Source of the DNA: Xanthomonas translucens pv. cerealis
GTDB taxonomy: Bacteria; Pseudomonadota; Gammaproteobacteria; Xanthomonadales; Xanthomonadaceae
Reading direction: 5' to 3'
Assembly: GCF_006838285.1 (NCBI RefSeq)
Contig: NZ_CP038228.1
Location: 1,984,001-2,048,000 of the forward strand
DNA length: 64,000 bases
Numbering within the stretch: the first letter of the stretch is position 1; each line of letters starts with the position of its first letter. A program made the translations under genes and the position numbers. The notes beneath the pieces are model-generated. The model searched no databases, was not told the origin of the DNA, and worked only from the letters and a program-made list of their open reading frames with translations. Positions 15,882 through 25,717 of the stretch are shown piece after piece.

Positions 15882-18751
15882 TGCGCTGGAAACTCCTCTG
15901 GCCGAAGCTGAACGCATCCGGCGCAAGCGACGACGATCAATCGGACGGCTGGCAGCGCCACGTAGAGGCCTTGCGCAAGGCCGGCATTCCGGAACCTGGC
16001 GCGGCGGTTCAGGGCGGTAGGCCGGCAACCATAGGGGACGAGCAGGCGCTTTACGACGTCGCGCCATCGTTCGTTGAACTGCTGCCATGGGTGGAGTTTC
16101 TGCCTCACTCGAAGTCCATGCTGCTGGAGGACGGGCAGTCGGTGGCAGCCTTCTTCGAGCTGGTGCCCCTTGGCACCGAGGGCCGGGAACCCGGCTGGCT
16201 CGCGCATGCCCGCGATGCGCTCGAAAACGCCCTGCAGGACAGCTTCGATGAACTAGACGAGAACCCCTGGGTGCTCCAGCTATACGCACAGGACGAACCC
16301 TGCTTCGACCAGTACATGCAGACTCTGCGCGACTATGTGCAGCCGCGCGCCCGCAATACCGCTTTCACCGAGTTCTACCTTCGCTTCTTCGCGCATCACC
16401 TGCGCGCGGTGGCCAAGCCCGGAGGACTGTTCGAGGACACGGTGGTCACGCGGTTGCGTTGGCGCGGCCAGACGCGGCGCGTGCGTATGGTCGTCTATCG
16501 GCGCTCCATCGGACACGAGAGCCGTCGTGGTCAGACACCGGAGCAGATGCTCAACATCGTCTGTGACCGGCTGTGTGGTGGCCTGGCAAACGCCGGCATC
16601 CAGGCTCGGCGCATGATTGCAGCGGATGTGCACGATTGGCTACTGCGCTGGTTCAATCCGCGTCCCGCGCTACTTGGGCCTGACGCAGAGGACCGCGAGC
16701 GCTTCTATGCGCTAGCGCGCTACCCAGATGAGACCGAGCCCGGCGAAATCGAACTAGCAAGTGGGCGGGATTTCAGCCAGCGGCTGTTCTTCAGCCAACC
16801 GCGCTCCGATGTGGCGCACGGCACCTGGTACTTCGATGGCATGCCGCACCGCGTGCTGACCACCGACCGGCTGCGCATGCCGCCTGGCACAGGACACCTG
16901 ACGGGCGAAACCCGTAAGGGCGATGCAATCAACACGCTGTTCGACCAAATGCCTGAAGACACTTTGATGTGTCTCACAGTGGTTGCCACGCCGCAGGATG
17001 TCCTCGAATCGGACTTGAACCATCTCGCGAAGAAAGCGGTTGGAGAAACCTTGGCATCGGAGCAGACGCTCAAGGACGTGCGTGAAGCCCGCTCCCTGAT
17101 CGGCAGCGCGCACAAGCTCTACAGAGGCAGCCTGACGTTCTATCTGCGCGGCCGCGACGAGGCGGAACTGGACCGACGCGGCTTGGACTTGGCGAACGTG
17201 ATGCTCAATGCCGGCTTGCAGCCGGTGCGCGAGGACGATGAGGTCGCGCCGCTCAACAGCTACCTGCGCTGGCTGCCCTGCTGCTACAACCCCGCCAAAG
17301 ATCGGCGCAAGTGGTACACGCAACTGATGTTCGCCCAGCATTTGGCGAATTTGTCGCCCGTGTGGGGACGCGCCCAGGGCACAGGACACCCTGGCATCAC
17401 GATGTTCAATCGCGGTGGCGGTCCGATCACCTTCGACCCACTCAATCGCCTGGACAGGCAGATGAACGCCCACCTGTTTCTCTTCGGGCCCACCGGCTCG
17501 GGCAAGAGCGCCACGCTCAATAACCTGCTCAACCAGGTCACTGCGCTCTACCGGCCACGACTCTTCGTTGTGGAAGCTGGCAACAGCTTCGGCTTGTTCA
17601 GCGACTTCGCCAAGCGCTTAGGCCTGACCGTAAATCGGGTCAAGCTGGCCCCTGGCTCGAGCATCAGCCTGGCGCCGTTCGCTGATGCGCGCCGGCTGAT
17701 CGAAGCGCCGAGCGACATGCAGACACTCGATGCCGATGCGCTGGACGAAGACCTGCCACCGGATGCCTTAGCCATGGAGGCGGACGAGCAGCGCGACGTG
17801 CTCGGCGAACTGGAGATCACTGCCCGCCTGATGATTACGGGCGGCGAGGACAAAGAAGAAGCAAGAATGACGCGGGCAGATCGCTCACTGATCCGCCAGT
17901 GCATCCTCGATGCAGCCGAGTATTGCGTAGACGAAGAGCGCACGGTACTCACGCGCGACGTCCGCAACGCGCTTCGTACTCGCGGCCAAGACCCGACGCT
18001 GCCCGAGATGCGTCGCGTGCGGCTGCTGGAGATGGCAGACGCGATGGATATGTTCTGTCAAGGCACGGACGGCGAGATGTTCGACCGCGACGGTACGCCG
18101 TGGCCCGAGGCCGACATCACGCTGGTCGATCTAGCAACCTATGCCCGTGAAGGCTACAACGCTCAGCTGTCGATCGCTTACATCAGCCTCATCAGCACCG
18201 TCAACAATATCGCCGAGCGCGACCAATACCTCGGTCGGCCGATCATCAATGTCACGGATGAAGGGCACATCATTACGAAGAACCCGCTGCTCGCGCCTTA
18301 CGTCGTGAAGATCACGAAGATGTGGCGCAAATTGGGTGCGTGGTTTTGGCTCGCGACGCAGAACATTGACGATCTACCTCGTGCCGCAGAACCCATGCTC
18401 AACATGATCGAGTGGTGGATCTGCCTGTCGATGCCGCCGGATGAGGTGGAGAAGATCGCGCGATTCCGCGAACTCTCGCCCGCTCAAAAGGCATTGATGC
18501 TGTCTGCCAGAAAAGAGGCCGGCAAGTTCACAGAGGGGGTCATTCTGTCGAAGTCGATGGAAGTGCTTTTCCGAGCCGTTCCGCCGAGCCTGTACCTCGC
18601 GCTGGCGCAAACAGAGCCCGAGGAAAAAGCAGAGCGCTACCAGCTCATGCAGCAATACGGCATCAGCGAATTGGACGCCGCCGTAACGGTAGCCGAGACG
18701 ATCGACCAAGCGCGCGGCATCGAGTCGCCGACCCTAGACCTGCCGCAATAG
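15881..18751 (+). CDS. traC: Conjugative transfer ATPase TraC/VirB4-type, PFL_4706 family
   Basis: A 956-residue ATPase that powers assembly of the transfer channel and pilus. Walker A is GPTGSGKS near residues 536-543 and the Walker B-like stretch is IINVTDEGH near 787-795, with ATQNIDDLPR as the downstream sensor-like motif. The N-terminal 400 residues match the VirB4-like domain layout. The start codon overlaps the previous stop by one base. Full-length and intact. Confidence 0.92.
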   Translation: MRWKLLWPKLNASGASDDDQSDGWQRHVEALRKAGIPEPGAAVQGGRPATIGDEQALYDVAPSFVELLPWVEFLPHSKSMLLEDGQSVAAFFELVPLGTEGREPGWLAHARDALENALQDSFDELDENPWVLQLYAQDEPCFDQYMQTLRDYVQPRARNTAFTEFYLRFFAHHLRAVAKPGGLFEDTVVTRLRWRGQTRRVRMVVYRRSIGHESRRGQTPEQMLNIVCDRLCGGLANAGIQARRMIAADVHDWLLRWFNPRPALLGPDAEDRERFYALARYPDETEPGEIELASGRDFSQRLFFSQPRSDVAHGTWYFDGMPHRVLTTDRLRMPPGTGHLTGETRKGDAINTLFDQMPEDTLMCLTVVATPQDVLESDLNHLAKKAVGETLASEQTLKDVREARSLIGSAHKLYRGSLTFYLRGRDEAELDRRGLDLANVMLNAGLQPVREDDEVAPLNSYLRWLPCCYNPAKDRRKWYTQLMFAQHLANLSPVWGRAQGTGHPGITMFNRGGGPITFDPLNRLDRQMNAHLFLFGPTGSGKSATLNNLLNQVTALYRPRLFVVEAGNSFGLFSDFAKRLGLTVNRVKLAPGSSISLAPFADARRLIEAPSDMQTLDADALDEDLPPDALAMEADEQRDVLGELEITARLMITGGEDKEEARMTRADRSLIRQCILDAAEYCVDEERTVLTRDVRNALRTRGQDPTLPEMRRVRLLEMADAMDMFCQGTDGEMFDRDGTPWPEADITLVDLATYAREGYNAQLSIAYISLISTVNNIAERDQYLGRPIINVTDEGHIITKNPLLAPYVVKITKMWRKLGAWFWLATQNIDDLPRAAEPMLNMIEWWICLSMPPDEVEKIARFRELSPAQKALMLSARKEAGKFTEGVILSKSMEVLFRAVPPSLYLALAQTEPEEKAERYQLMQQYGISELDAAVTVAETIDQARGIESPTLDLPQ

Positions 18752-18766
18752 TCGCCGGAGAGAGCC

Positions 18767-19564
18767 ATGACGCCAAAACGTCCTTCCATGCCGATACAGG
18801 TGCAGGCGTTCCGCCGCAGGCGCTGGCGGTCTCGCTGGCTCTGGGCCTTGGTTGCTGTGCTGGCCGCGCTGCTGCTGATCTGGTTCCTGCTGATCTGGCT
18901 ACCGTCCCGGTCGTCAGGCGAATCCTCACAGCAGGCGCCCACGCCAGTCAACACTGCGCAGGTGGCTGGGCCTCCCTGGCAGATGGGTAACTCGCAGGGC
19001 CGTTTCACGCTGACGCTCTATGGGGACCTCGAATGCCCATTCTGCCGGTCCTACTTCCCGCTGCTCAAGCGCTGGGTGGGCGACCACGCGGATGTGGCCC
19101 TGCAATGGCACCACATGCCCCTGGCCGCGCATGAGCCCGCAGCGTCAGCCGAAGCGCGTTGGGCGGAATGCGCCGCTGAGGCCGGCGGGCATGCTGCCTT
19201 CTGGCAGGCCATCGAATGGGTCTATGCCCATACGCGCAGCGACGGCCAAGGCTTGCCCGATGGCCTGCGCTATCCCGAGCTCACGCCCGCTATCGAGCAA
19301 TGCATGGCGAGCGGGCGGCCGGAGGAGACGATACGCGCCCAGGCCGCGGAAGCGACGAAGAGCGGCGTGACCGCCACGCCATCGGTCCGGCTGCGCGATC
19401 GCCAGACCGGTCAGGCCGTCCTGCTGCAGGGGCCGATCGAGGGCGATACCCTGCTATCAGCCATGGACATGCTGTCGGCCGACACGACCATCCATACACC
19501 CGCCGTTCCAGCGGACCCCACAACGCAAATGCCTACGGACATCATCGGCGACATGCCAAGGTAG
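18767..19564 (+). CDS. DsbA/DsbG-like membrane-anchored thioredoxin
   Basis: A 265-residue protein with a basic N-terminus, one span (about 24-46) and a periplasmic thioredoxin-fold domain. The active-site pair is CPFC at residues 90-93 in a DLECPFCRSYFP context, with the cis-Pro region TATPSVRL near residue 205. It would catalyse disulphide formation in the cysteine-rich transfer proteins encoded nearby. It lies directly after traC, as in related ICEs. Confidence 0.85.
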   Translation: MTPKRPSMPIQVQAFRRRRWRSRWLWALVAVLAALLLIWFLLIWLPSRSSGESSQQAPTPVNTAQVAGPPWQMGNSQGRFTLTLYGDLECPFCRSYFPLLKRWVGDHADVALQWHHMPLAAHEPAASAEARWAECAAEAGGHAAFWQAIEWVYAHTRSDGQGLPDGLRYPELTPAIEQCMASGRPEETIRAQAAEATKSGVTATPSVRLRDRQTGQAVLLQGPIEGDTLLSAMDMLSADTTIHTPAVPADPTTQMPTDIIGDMPR

Positions 19565-19799
19565 CCCTCGGTCTTGAAGACTACGACGCGATTGACCGCG
19601 CTGGCCTCGCCCCATTCGCGTCGCCGTCTGACCGTGAGCCGGACAGTCCGATTGGTGACCTCTATGACAAGGGAAAGTATTGAGGAGGCAGTCGCAGCTT
19701 TTGAGACATCAGTGGTGTGAGATCAGAGACCTGATACAGGACGTTAAGCGTCGTGCCGGGCATGGGCTCTCTTAATCACTGACTTGTGGAGGTTGGCAG

Positions 19800-20246
19800 A
19801 TGGGAATTCCTTTTGATGTATCGGACGTGGCGGCCAGTCTTGTTGCTACGATTGTGCTCATTGTTGCGAAATGGGCTTTCGATCAGGTCAGCTTTTTGGA
19901 TAAAAAATTTGGCCTACTAGTCAATCGAGCTGAACTCAGGAAAATCGAGTGGCTCCGAAGTGATCCTACCAATCTCACCCATTTCCTATTGATCCAGGGC
20001 CTATACTGTTTCGGTGCAATAGCAATGGGCTTCTTGCTGCTGCCACTTGCCTTCATGAACGGCGGCATTAAGCTGCTCGTACCATGTTTATTGTGCGTTG
20101 GTTTTGCCATGTATTTTTGCGTCGTGTTCCCGCTGGGCATGCTGGTCCGTCTGCGGAAAGGCGATGCCTACGTAAAGCGTCAACAAGAATGCATCGCCCA
20201 AGCTGAAAAGCATCTCGAACGACACCAGCAGCGGAAGAAACCATAG
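19800..20246 (+). CDS. Unrecognised small membrane protein inserted in the transfer region
   Basis: A 148-residue protein with an N-terminal hydrophobic stretch (10-27), two central spans (about 62-83 and 88-112) and a basic Gln/Lys-rich C-terminus. GGAGG lies 8 bases before the ATG. It has lower GC than its neighbours and is not part of the conserved gene order, so it is probably a late insertion between the DsbA-like gene and the PFL_4709-type gene. Function unknown. Confidence 0.6.
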   Translation: MGIPFDVSDVAASLVATIVLIVAKWAFDQVSFLDKKFGLLVNRAELRKIEWLRSDPTNLTHFLLIQGLYCFGAIAMGFLLLPLAFMNGGIKLLVPCLLCVGFAMYFCVVFPLGMLVRLRKGDAYVKRQQECIAQAEKHLERHQQRKKP

Positions 20247-20586
20247 CCCAGCTTGTCAGAAATGACGGCCCCTCGGCTTTCGCCAGGTGAAGGGCAGAAA
20301 ATAGACCTGTGTTGCATGTCCTGGTCACCACTGGGCCCGATACAACTGTGCTTCGTCCTGAAAAGATCGAAGCACAGTCGCTGATCGATAGCATGCAGGC
20401 ACGATTTTGGCGCTCGCCGATCTTTGATCGAAGCTTCGTGATGCAGGCCGTTCTAACCGGCGATGTGCTTTTGTTGCCCCAGGAAGACAGGATGTATGTG
20501 GGGTGCCCGCAATGCGCATTGTTTGTAGGTGCTGCATCGAGTTCGGCGTTCGACTATCGCCCTGATCAACTTCCGGGGCACGCGAC
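20247..20586 (+). other. Intergenic stretch without a convincing gene
   Basis: There are 340 bases between the small membrane protein and the PFL_4709-type gene. A + frame from TTG/ATG around 20309 stays open but runs into the next gene in the wrong frame, and nothing in it looks like a known protein. It may be remnant DNA left by the insertion that brought the membrane-protein gene. Confidence 0.4.
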
Positions 20587-21033
20587 ATGCCAGCATCTTT
20601 CTCCAAGTTTGCGTCAGGCTGGCGGGCCCTTGGCGTGGCTATCGCGCTGCCGGCTTCCCTGGCGGCATTCAACCCGGCCACCTTTGCCGCAGATGTGGTG
20701 GTCGTCACCGACAGCCGCCACCCGGTCAAGACCATGGGAGGCGAGCGGCTGATCGAGCTGGACCAGGCATCCCAGACCGAAGCGGAGCTTTCCGCGAATC
20801 TGCCAAACGACCCCGAACGGGCAGTAGCCATCGTCCGGCAGCGCTTGAGCCAAGACGGCACCGATCTTCAACGCAGCATTGGCATCGCCTACCAAGGCAT
20901 CACCGACGCATGGAGCCTGGGTATCAGCAGCATCCCGGCCGTCGTGGTGGACCAGCGCTATGTGGTCTATGGCGAGGCGAACGTGGCGCGCGCCATCGCG
21001 CGTATCGAACAGTATCGGAGGGCACAGCCGTGA
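20587..21033 (+). CDS. ICE protein, PFL_4709 family (TIGR03757)
   Basis: A 148-residue exported protein with a signal peptide ending near residue 35 (TFAADV). It has the family pattern VVTDSRHPV early and GITDAWSLGISSIPAVVVDQRYVVYG late, the latter resembling a thioredoxin-like C-terminal strand. It heads the third transfer block and overlaps the next gene by GTGA. The family corresponds to TrbC/TraW-like periplasmic components by position. Confidence 0.82.
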   Translation: MPASFSKFASGWRALGVAIALPASLAAFNPATFAADVVVVTDSRHPVKTMGGERLIELDQASQTEAELSANLPNDPERAVAIVRQRLSQDGTDLQRSIGIAYQGITDAWSLGISSIPAVVVDQRYVVYGEANVARAIARIEQYRRAQP

Positions 21034-21977
21034 TCCGCCCATTCGACCTGCTACGCCGCCTGCGTGTCGCGGTGGCCTCGCTGCTGTTGGTCAGCACCAC
21101 AACGAGCTACGCATTGAATACCGCAACCATCGTCGGCTCAGTGGCATCGCCAGATTGCCTTGAATACAGAGTGGTGGGCATTTGTTACTGGCTCTACTGT
21201 AGCGTGACCGGATGCACGGTGCGCACGTCCGTCAAAGTGCGCCACTATGTCCCCGATGCGGTCGTCTCCAGCTACAGCAACACTGGCGAAAACCCTTGGG
21301 TCGAAGTTCAGGCGATGAGCATGCCCAACCGCTCAGCCCAGTCAGGCGGCGACGGCACCACGAACGAAGACCACGAGAACAACCTCGCGCGATTCAAGAA
21401 CGCCGATGTCGTCGGTCATCCAGGCGTCGAAGTGTTTAACCGGTTCGTATCGTCATCGGGCTATTTCTGCGAGGGCGCGGGCACGGCGTTCATGACGTAT
21501 CTGCTCAGCACCTTGGACACACTAGCCTGGCGCTATAACGTGCCTGAGATTGCCTACCCGGAGTCGCTGATTCCGGGCAAGCGCGAGATCGGCGCGCGCT
21601 CGACGCTGAACCTTTGGGGCAATTTGTATCCTCGCGGCGGTTTCCTTCAGCAGACGGACGACTACAAAGCTGGCGCCGTCGTAGCTCAGCGTGCTGGCGA
21701 TGTGGTCACGCGCCGCGGGCAGATTCACGTCTATCAACCGCTACTGGCGAACTCACGGCCCGGCTATTGGCCTGCAGGCGCACTGAGGGAGGGTGATGCC
21801 TCAACCGGCAAATGGCAGGAACTCACGCCTGTCCTGTCCTCGTCATGCACGGTCTTCCCGCGCAGCGGTTCCCTAACACAGGCCCAGCAAGGCGACTACG
21901 CCTGGGCATTGTGGCGGCCCTATGCATGCTGCGAACGCCGGGGCCAGGTATTCCTCGGCAGCGTCGATTTCTATTGA
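21030..21977 (+). CDS. ICE protein, PFL_4710 family (TIGR03756), TraU-like
   Basis: A 315-residue exported protein starting at GTG 21030, with GGAGG at 21017-21021. The longer open frame back to 20529 overlaps the previous gene. A signal peptide ends near residue 28 (SYA-L). The mature protein is cysteine-rich (DCLEYRVVGICYWLYCSVTGC, CCERRGQVF), like TraU proteins needed for DNA transfer, and would need the DsbA-like enzyme nearby. GTG overlaps the preceding TGA. Confidence 0.84.
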   Translation: MIRPFDLLRRLRVAVASLLLVSTTTSYALNTATIVGSVASPDCLEYRVVGICYWLYCSVTGCTVRTSVKVRHYVPDAVVSSYSNTGENPWVEVQAMSMPNRSAQSGGDGTTNEDHENNLARFKNADVVGHPGVEVFNRFVSSSGYFCEGAGTAFMTYLLSTLDTLAWRYNVPEIAYPESLIPGKREIGARSTLNLWGNLYPRGGFLQQTDDYKAGAVVAQRAGDVVTRRGQIHVYQPLLANSRPGYWPAGALREGDASTGKWQELTPVLSSSCTVFPRSGSLTQAQQGDYAWALWRPYACCERRGQVFLGSVDFY

Positions 21978-21987
21978 GGATACGGCG

Positions 21988-23382
21988 ATGAAACGTCCTG
22001 AACTGATGACCCTCTCCACCAAGGCACGCCGCCTGTTGCGTCCCACGGCGCTGGCTGGCGCGCTCTCCCTTGGCTGCGGCCTAGCCTGGGCGCAGACCGG
22101 TTTCCAAACGGGCGGTCCCGTCATCGGCGATGAGGTGATGTACTCGATCGGCGGTGGCAGTGCGGTGTCTATGGGCGGCGCGGCAGGCATGCGCTCGATT
22201 GGAGTCGGTGCAGGCTGGAACAGCAACCTGATCTGCGGCGATATGGACATCCAGACCACGCTGAAGAACCAGCTCAACGGTGTTACGAACGGTTTCCAAC
22301 AGATCATGAGCAATGTGATCCAGAGCGCCACGAGTGCCGTGGCATCTCTGCCTGCGCTGATCATCCAGCGCGCCGATCCAGGTTTGTACAACCTGCTCAC
22401 CAACGGCGTGCTGCAGGCGCGACTGGACTACGATCGCTCGAAGCTGACGTGCCGCGCCATGGCCGAAAAAATGGCCGACAAGGCGGGAGGACAGCTTGGA
22501 TGGAGCCAAATGGCGGAAAGCATGGCACTGCGCGATGCAGTGTCGAGTACGGATGCCGTATCGGCGATCGAGCGAGCGGAAACCAAGCGCGGTAACGATG
22601 GCGTGCCCTGGGTGGGCGGCAGCAATGCCGGCGGCGTGGGTCAGCCGTCCATCCGAGTGGTCAGCGATGTCACTCGGGCGGGCTACAATCTGGTCAACGG
22701 CCGCGGCGTGACCGACACGTCATCCATCGATCAGACGAGTTGCTCCACTCTGTCCTGCCAGACCTGGACCTCGCCGCAACAGGCGGTCGAATGGGCTACG
22801 CGGGTCCTGGGAGAGAAGGAGCAGCGCACTTGCGATGCATGCACCAAGACCGAGACAGTGCCCGGCGTAGGGCTAACGCCGCTGATCCAGGAGGAGTACG
22901 AAGCCAAGCTCGTAGCCCTGCAAGAACTCATCTCCGGGACGAACAACACGACGTTCGAGAACCTTCGCGGGGCAGGCAGTAGTTCGCTGCCCATCACCCG
23001 CGGCGTCATCGAGGCGCTGCGCGACGAGCCGGATCAAGACCTGCTGGCGCGACGCTTGGCGTCCGAAGTCGCGCTCTCGTCAGTGCTGGAAAAGGCGCTG
23101 CTGCTCCAGCGCACGTTACTGACGGGTAAGAACGAACCCAACGTAGCGGCCAACCAGTTGGCGGTCGAGGCCGTGAACCACGAGAGCGACACGCTCGATC
23201 AGGAGATCCGCAACCTCAAAACCGAGTTGGAACTGCGCCGCGAGTTGGCCAACAACTCGCCGATGGCAATCATCCAGCGCCACGGCACGCGCGCGGCGGG
23301 TTCGCGCGGTATCTACGAAGGCGACCCGGTGCCTGACCGTCTCGATCAGTTGCAGAAAGGCAAGCAAGGAGACCGGCCATGA
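21988..23382 (+). CDS. ICE protein, PFL_4711 family (TIGR03755)
   Basis: A 464-residue exported protein with a signal peptide (AWAQ-T near residue 35) and a Gly/Ser-rich N-terminal part with MYSIGGGSAV. A long helical body and a C-terminal coiled coil (SDTLDQEIRNLKTELELRR) follow. Cysteine pairs in the middle (CSTLSC, CDACTK) suggest disulphides. The order PFL_4710, this gene, a small membrane gene, TraG-like is the family's normal neighbourhood, comparable to TraN/TraH positions in other systems. Confidence 0.82.
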   Translation: MKRPELMTLSTKARRLLRPTALAGALSLGCGLAWAQTGFQTGGPVIGDEVMYSIGGGSAVSMGGAAGMRSIGVGAGWNSNLICGDMDIQTTLKNQLNGVTNGFQQIMSNVIQSATSAVASLPALIIQRADPGLYNLLTNGVLQARLDYDRSKLTCRAMAEKMADKAGGQLGWSQMAESMALRDAVSSTDAVSAIERAETKRGNDGVPWVGGSNAGGVGQPSIRVVSDVTRAGYNLVNGRGVTDTSSIDQTSCSTLSCQTWTSPQQAVEWATRVLGEKEQRTCDACTKTETVPGVGLTPLIQEEYEAKLVALQELISGTNNTTFENLRGAGSSSLPITRGVIEALRDEPDQDLLARRLASEVALSSVLEKALLLQRTLLTGKNEPNVAANQLAVEAVNHESDTLDQEIRNLKTELELRRELANNSPMAIIQRHGTRAAGSRGIYEGDPVPDRLDQLQKGKQGDRP

Positions 23383-23726
23383 GCATGACTTGGCTGCGCC
23401 CACACTGGCTCTTTAGCCGACGCGCGGCTAAGGCGCTGCTGTGGGCGGTGTTGATTGTCGCGATTGCCGTAGGGGCCAATGTCGCCGGCATCTACCTGGT
23501 CGGCAGTATTGCCGGCTGGGAGCAGTGGCTGGCCGCCACTGCAGGCTACTTCTTGGCATGGCGACTATGCCTGTACGGGGCGACGGCTTACGGATGGATC
23601 TGGATGCGCCGCCGGCTGCTGGCGCGCGAGGAGGACGCGCAGGCACGGCGCCGCCTGGTGCGTAGCGAGATCGCCGGTGTCATCGCCATCCTGGCGCTGG
23701 AGATCAGCCTGCGGATGCAGACCTGA
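23379..23726 (+). CDS. Small ICE membrane protein between PFL_4711-type and TraG-like genes
   Basis: A 115-residue protein with two clear spans (about 20-40 and 45-70), a basic cytoplasmic loop (RRRLLAREEDAQARRRLVR) and a short C-terminal hydrophobic helix. It overlaps the previous stop by ATGA and precedes the TraG-like gene by 14 bases. Such a gene occupies this slot in related elements; its role is unknown. Confidence 0.72.
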   Translation: MSMTWLRPHWLFSRRAAKALLWAVLIVAIAVGANVAGIYLVGSIAGWEQWLAATAGYFLAWRLCLYGATAYGWIWMRRRLLAREEDAQARRRLVRSEIAGVIAILALEISLRMQT

Positions 23727-23740
23727 GGGGGAGTCAGGCC

Positions 23741-25264
23741 ATGACGCTTTTTACAACCGACTACCTGGAGTACTACCTCACGCTGGTGTCCTGGATCATC
23801 CATAACGGGATCTGGGCTGTGCTGGTATCCAGCGGTGTGTTTGCGCTGCCCTTTGTGGCAATCATCGTGCAGGAATGGCTCAAAGCGCGCACGGAAGGTG
23901 CCGACGAAGGCAACAAGGGCGTGCTCTCGGCTGCGCGCATCGAGAACCGCGTGTTCGTCGCTATCGTGGTGGTAATGTTCGCCGGCATCCCATTTATCGA
24001 CGTGGATCTGAACACCATCCAGTACGACAGCTCGCGCTCGGCGCAGTGCCAAGTCAGCGTGCCGCAGCCTTCCGACACAGGCTGGTCGCAGTCCTTCTCG
24101 ACCCTCAACAACCAAAGCGCGAAGTTGCCGGTGTGGTGGGCCTTCATGCATGCGCTTTCGCGCGCTGTCACGGGCGCCTCGGTTGCCGCAATCCCCTGCG
24201 GCACCGATCTGCGGCAAATGCGGATGGAGATCGACGCCACGCGCATAGATGATCCAGTGCTGGCCCAAGAAGTCGCGGATTTCACCCACGACTGCTACGG
24301 GCCGGCCCGCGCCAAGTTGTTTATGCAGCGCCCGCAGCTTGACGAAGAGCAGATGCACGATGTCACCTGGATCGGCTCGCGCTTCTTCACGGATACGGCT
24401 GGCTACTACGACAGCTATCGCGCCAGCACTCCACGCGAGGACTGGCCCTACGACAGCAACCGCGATGCAGGGCTTGCGCAGGTATCCAACGGCGGCGGCT
24501 ACCCAAACTGCCGGCAATGGTGGGCCGATAGCAGCAGCGGCCTGCGGGCGCGGCTGTTGGGCCAGGTGGACCCCAACCTACTCACGCGGCTGGCGGGTTG
24601 GGCTGGGTTCCTGAGCCGCGCCGACGTGGACGATTCGGTGATCCGTGCAATCGCCTCGCCGCGACAGCAAAAACTCAATCAAGGCTCCGTCTATACGGAC
24701 TACGGTGGTCAGATCGACAAGACATTGCCGAACATCGTGACGCGGGCGGCAGGTGACGTGGGGATGGCCGTTGGGGGCATCGCAGCATTCCCCGCAATGG
24801 ACGTGGTGCGCCAGGCCCTGCCCATGGTGCTCGCACTGCTCAAGATGGCGTTGGTGATTTGCATTCCTCTAGTATTGGTCGTGGGCACCTACGACCTCAA
24901 GACCGTCGTCACCATCAGCGTCGTGCAGTTCGCGCTGTTCTTCGTCGATTTTTGGCTCCAGTTAGGCCGCTGGATCGACAGCACCATCCTCGATGCACTC
25001 TATGGATGGGGCTGGGGCTGGAATCGGCCGCAGAACAACTTCGATCCACTGGTGGGCTTGAACAATACGTTCGGCGACATGCTGCTGAACTTCGTCACAG
25101 GGACGATGTTCATCGTGTTGCCAACATTCTGGATCATGGCCTTGGCATGGGCAGGCATCCGCGCTGGCAACGTCCTGCAAGGCCTCGCCGGCGCAACTGG
25201 GGACGCCAAGGCTGCCGGAGGCAAGGGCGGTGGCATTGCAATCAATGCTCTGTCAAAGAAGTGA
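23741..25264 (+). CDS. TraG N-terminal-like conjugal transfer membrane protein
   Basis: A 507-residue polytopic membrane protein: two N-terminal spans (about 15-45 and 75-90), a large periplasmic domain (about 90-340) and four or more C-terminal spans (about 345-490). This layout matches TraG-N-type proteins involved in mating-pair stabilisation and pilus assembly. It is the last gene of the + strand transfer operon; the next gene is convergent and only 6 bases away. Confidence 0.82.
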   Translation: MTLFTTDYLEYYLTLVSWIIHNGIWAVLVSSGVFALPFVAIIVQEWLKARTEGADEGNKGVLSAARIENRVFVAIVVVMFAGIPFIDVDLNTIQYDSSRSAQCQVSVPQPSDTGWSQSFSTLNNQSAKLPVWWAFMHALSRAVTGASVAAIPCGTDLRQMRMEIDATRIDDPVLAQEVADFTHDCYGPARAKLFMQRPQLDEEQMHDVTWIGSRFFTDTAGYYDSYRASTPREDWPYDSNRDAGLAQVSNGGGYPNCRQWWADSSSGLRARLLGQVDPNLLTRLAGWAGFLSRADVDDSVIRAIASPRQQKLNQGSVYTDYGGQIDKTLPNIVTRAAGDVGMAVGGIAAFPAMDVVRQALPMVLALLKMALVICIPLVLVVGTYDLKTVVTISVVQFALFFVDFWLQLGRWIDSTILDALYGWGWGWNRPQNNFDPLVGLNNTFGDMLLNFVTGTMFIVLPTFWIMALAWAGIRAGNVLQGLAGATGDAKAAGGKGGGIAINALSKK

Positions 25265-25270
25265 GAATTG

Positions 25271-25633
25271 CTACTCATCGTCTTCGACGTGCGGATCGAT
25301 GCGAAATCCATCGTAGGTGTACAGACCGAATCCAGCAGGCCCGTTGCGCCATTCCGGCTCGGGCGGGTCGTCGGCAAGCCCGGAGTTGCGTGCAACCCAT
25401 GCGGCCATCACCGCAAACACCAGCAGCAGCGCTAGCCATGACATTGTGTATAGCAGCACACCGAGGACGACTAGCTTGACCACCCACAGCAGTACGACAA
25501 CGCCCGCCGTCGGCACCCCCTTGGAGGCGAGCCAACCCGACAACCGTCGCTCGCCGCGCGCATAGGCGCGCCATCCACGGCCAACGCTGCGGCCGAGGCG
25601 TTCTGCGGTACTGATGCGGGTTGTCGTGTTCAT
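25271..25633 (-). CDS. DUF3742 family protein
   Basis: A 120-residue protein with a basic N-terminus (SVGRGWRAYARGERRLSGWL), two adjacent spans (about 42-82) and an acidic C-terminal tail. This is the standard look of DUF3742 proteins encoded opposite and convergent to the TraG-like gene in PFGI-1/ICEclc-type elements. Function unknown. Confidence 0.82.
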   Translation of the reverse strand: MNTTTRISTAERLGRSVGRGWRAYARGERRLSGWLASKGVPTAGVVVLLWVVKLVVLGVLLYTMSWLALLLVFAVMAAWVARNSGLADDPPEPEWRNGPAGFGLYTYDGFRIDPHVEDDE

Positions 25634-25717
25634 AGTCGTCTCCTGCTACACGAGGATGCCTATTCCAGCTTGGTCCAATTCATTCGGCTTGGAGCTTCAA
25701 TGTGTTCTCTTGCTGCT

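Noticed and set aside
20309..20752. 147-residue + frame overlapping the PFL_4709-type gene
   Set aside because: The second half runs out of frame through a well-supported gene, and the first half has no ribosome site or recognisable motif.
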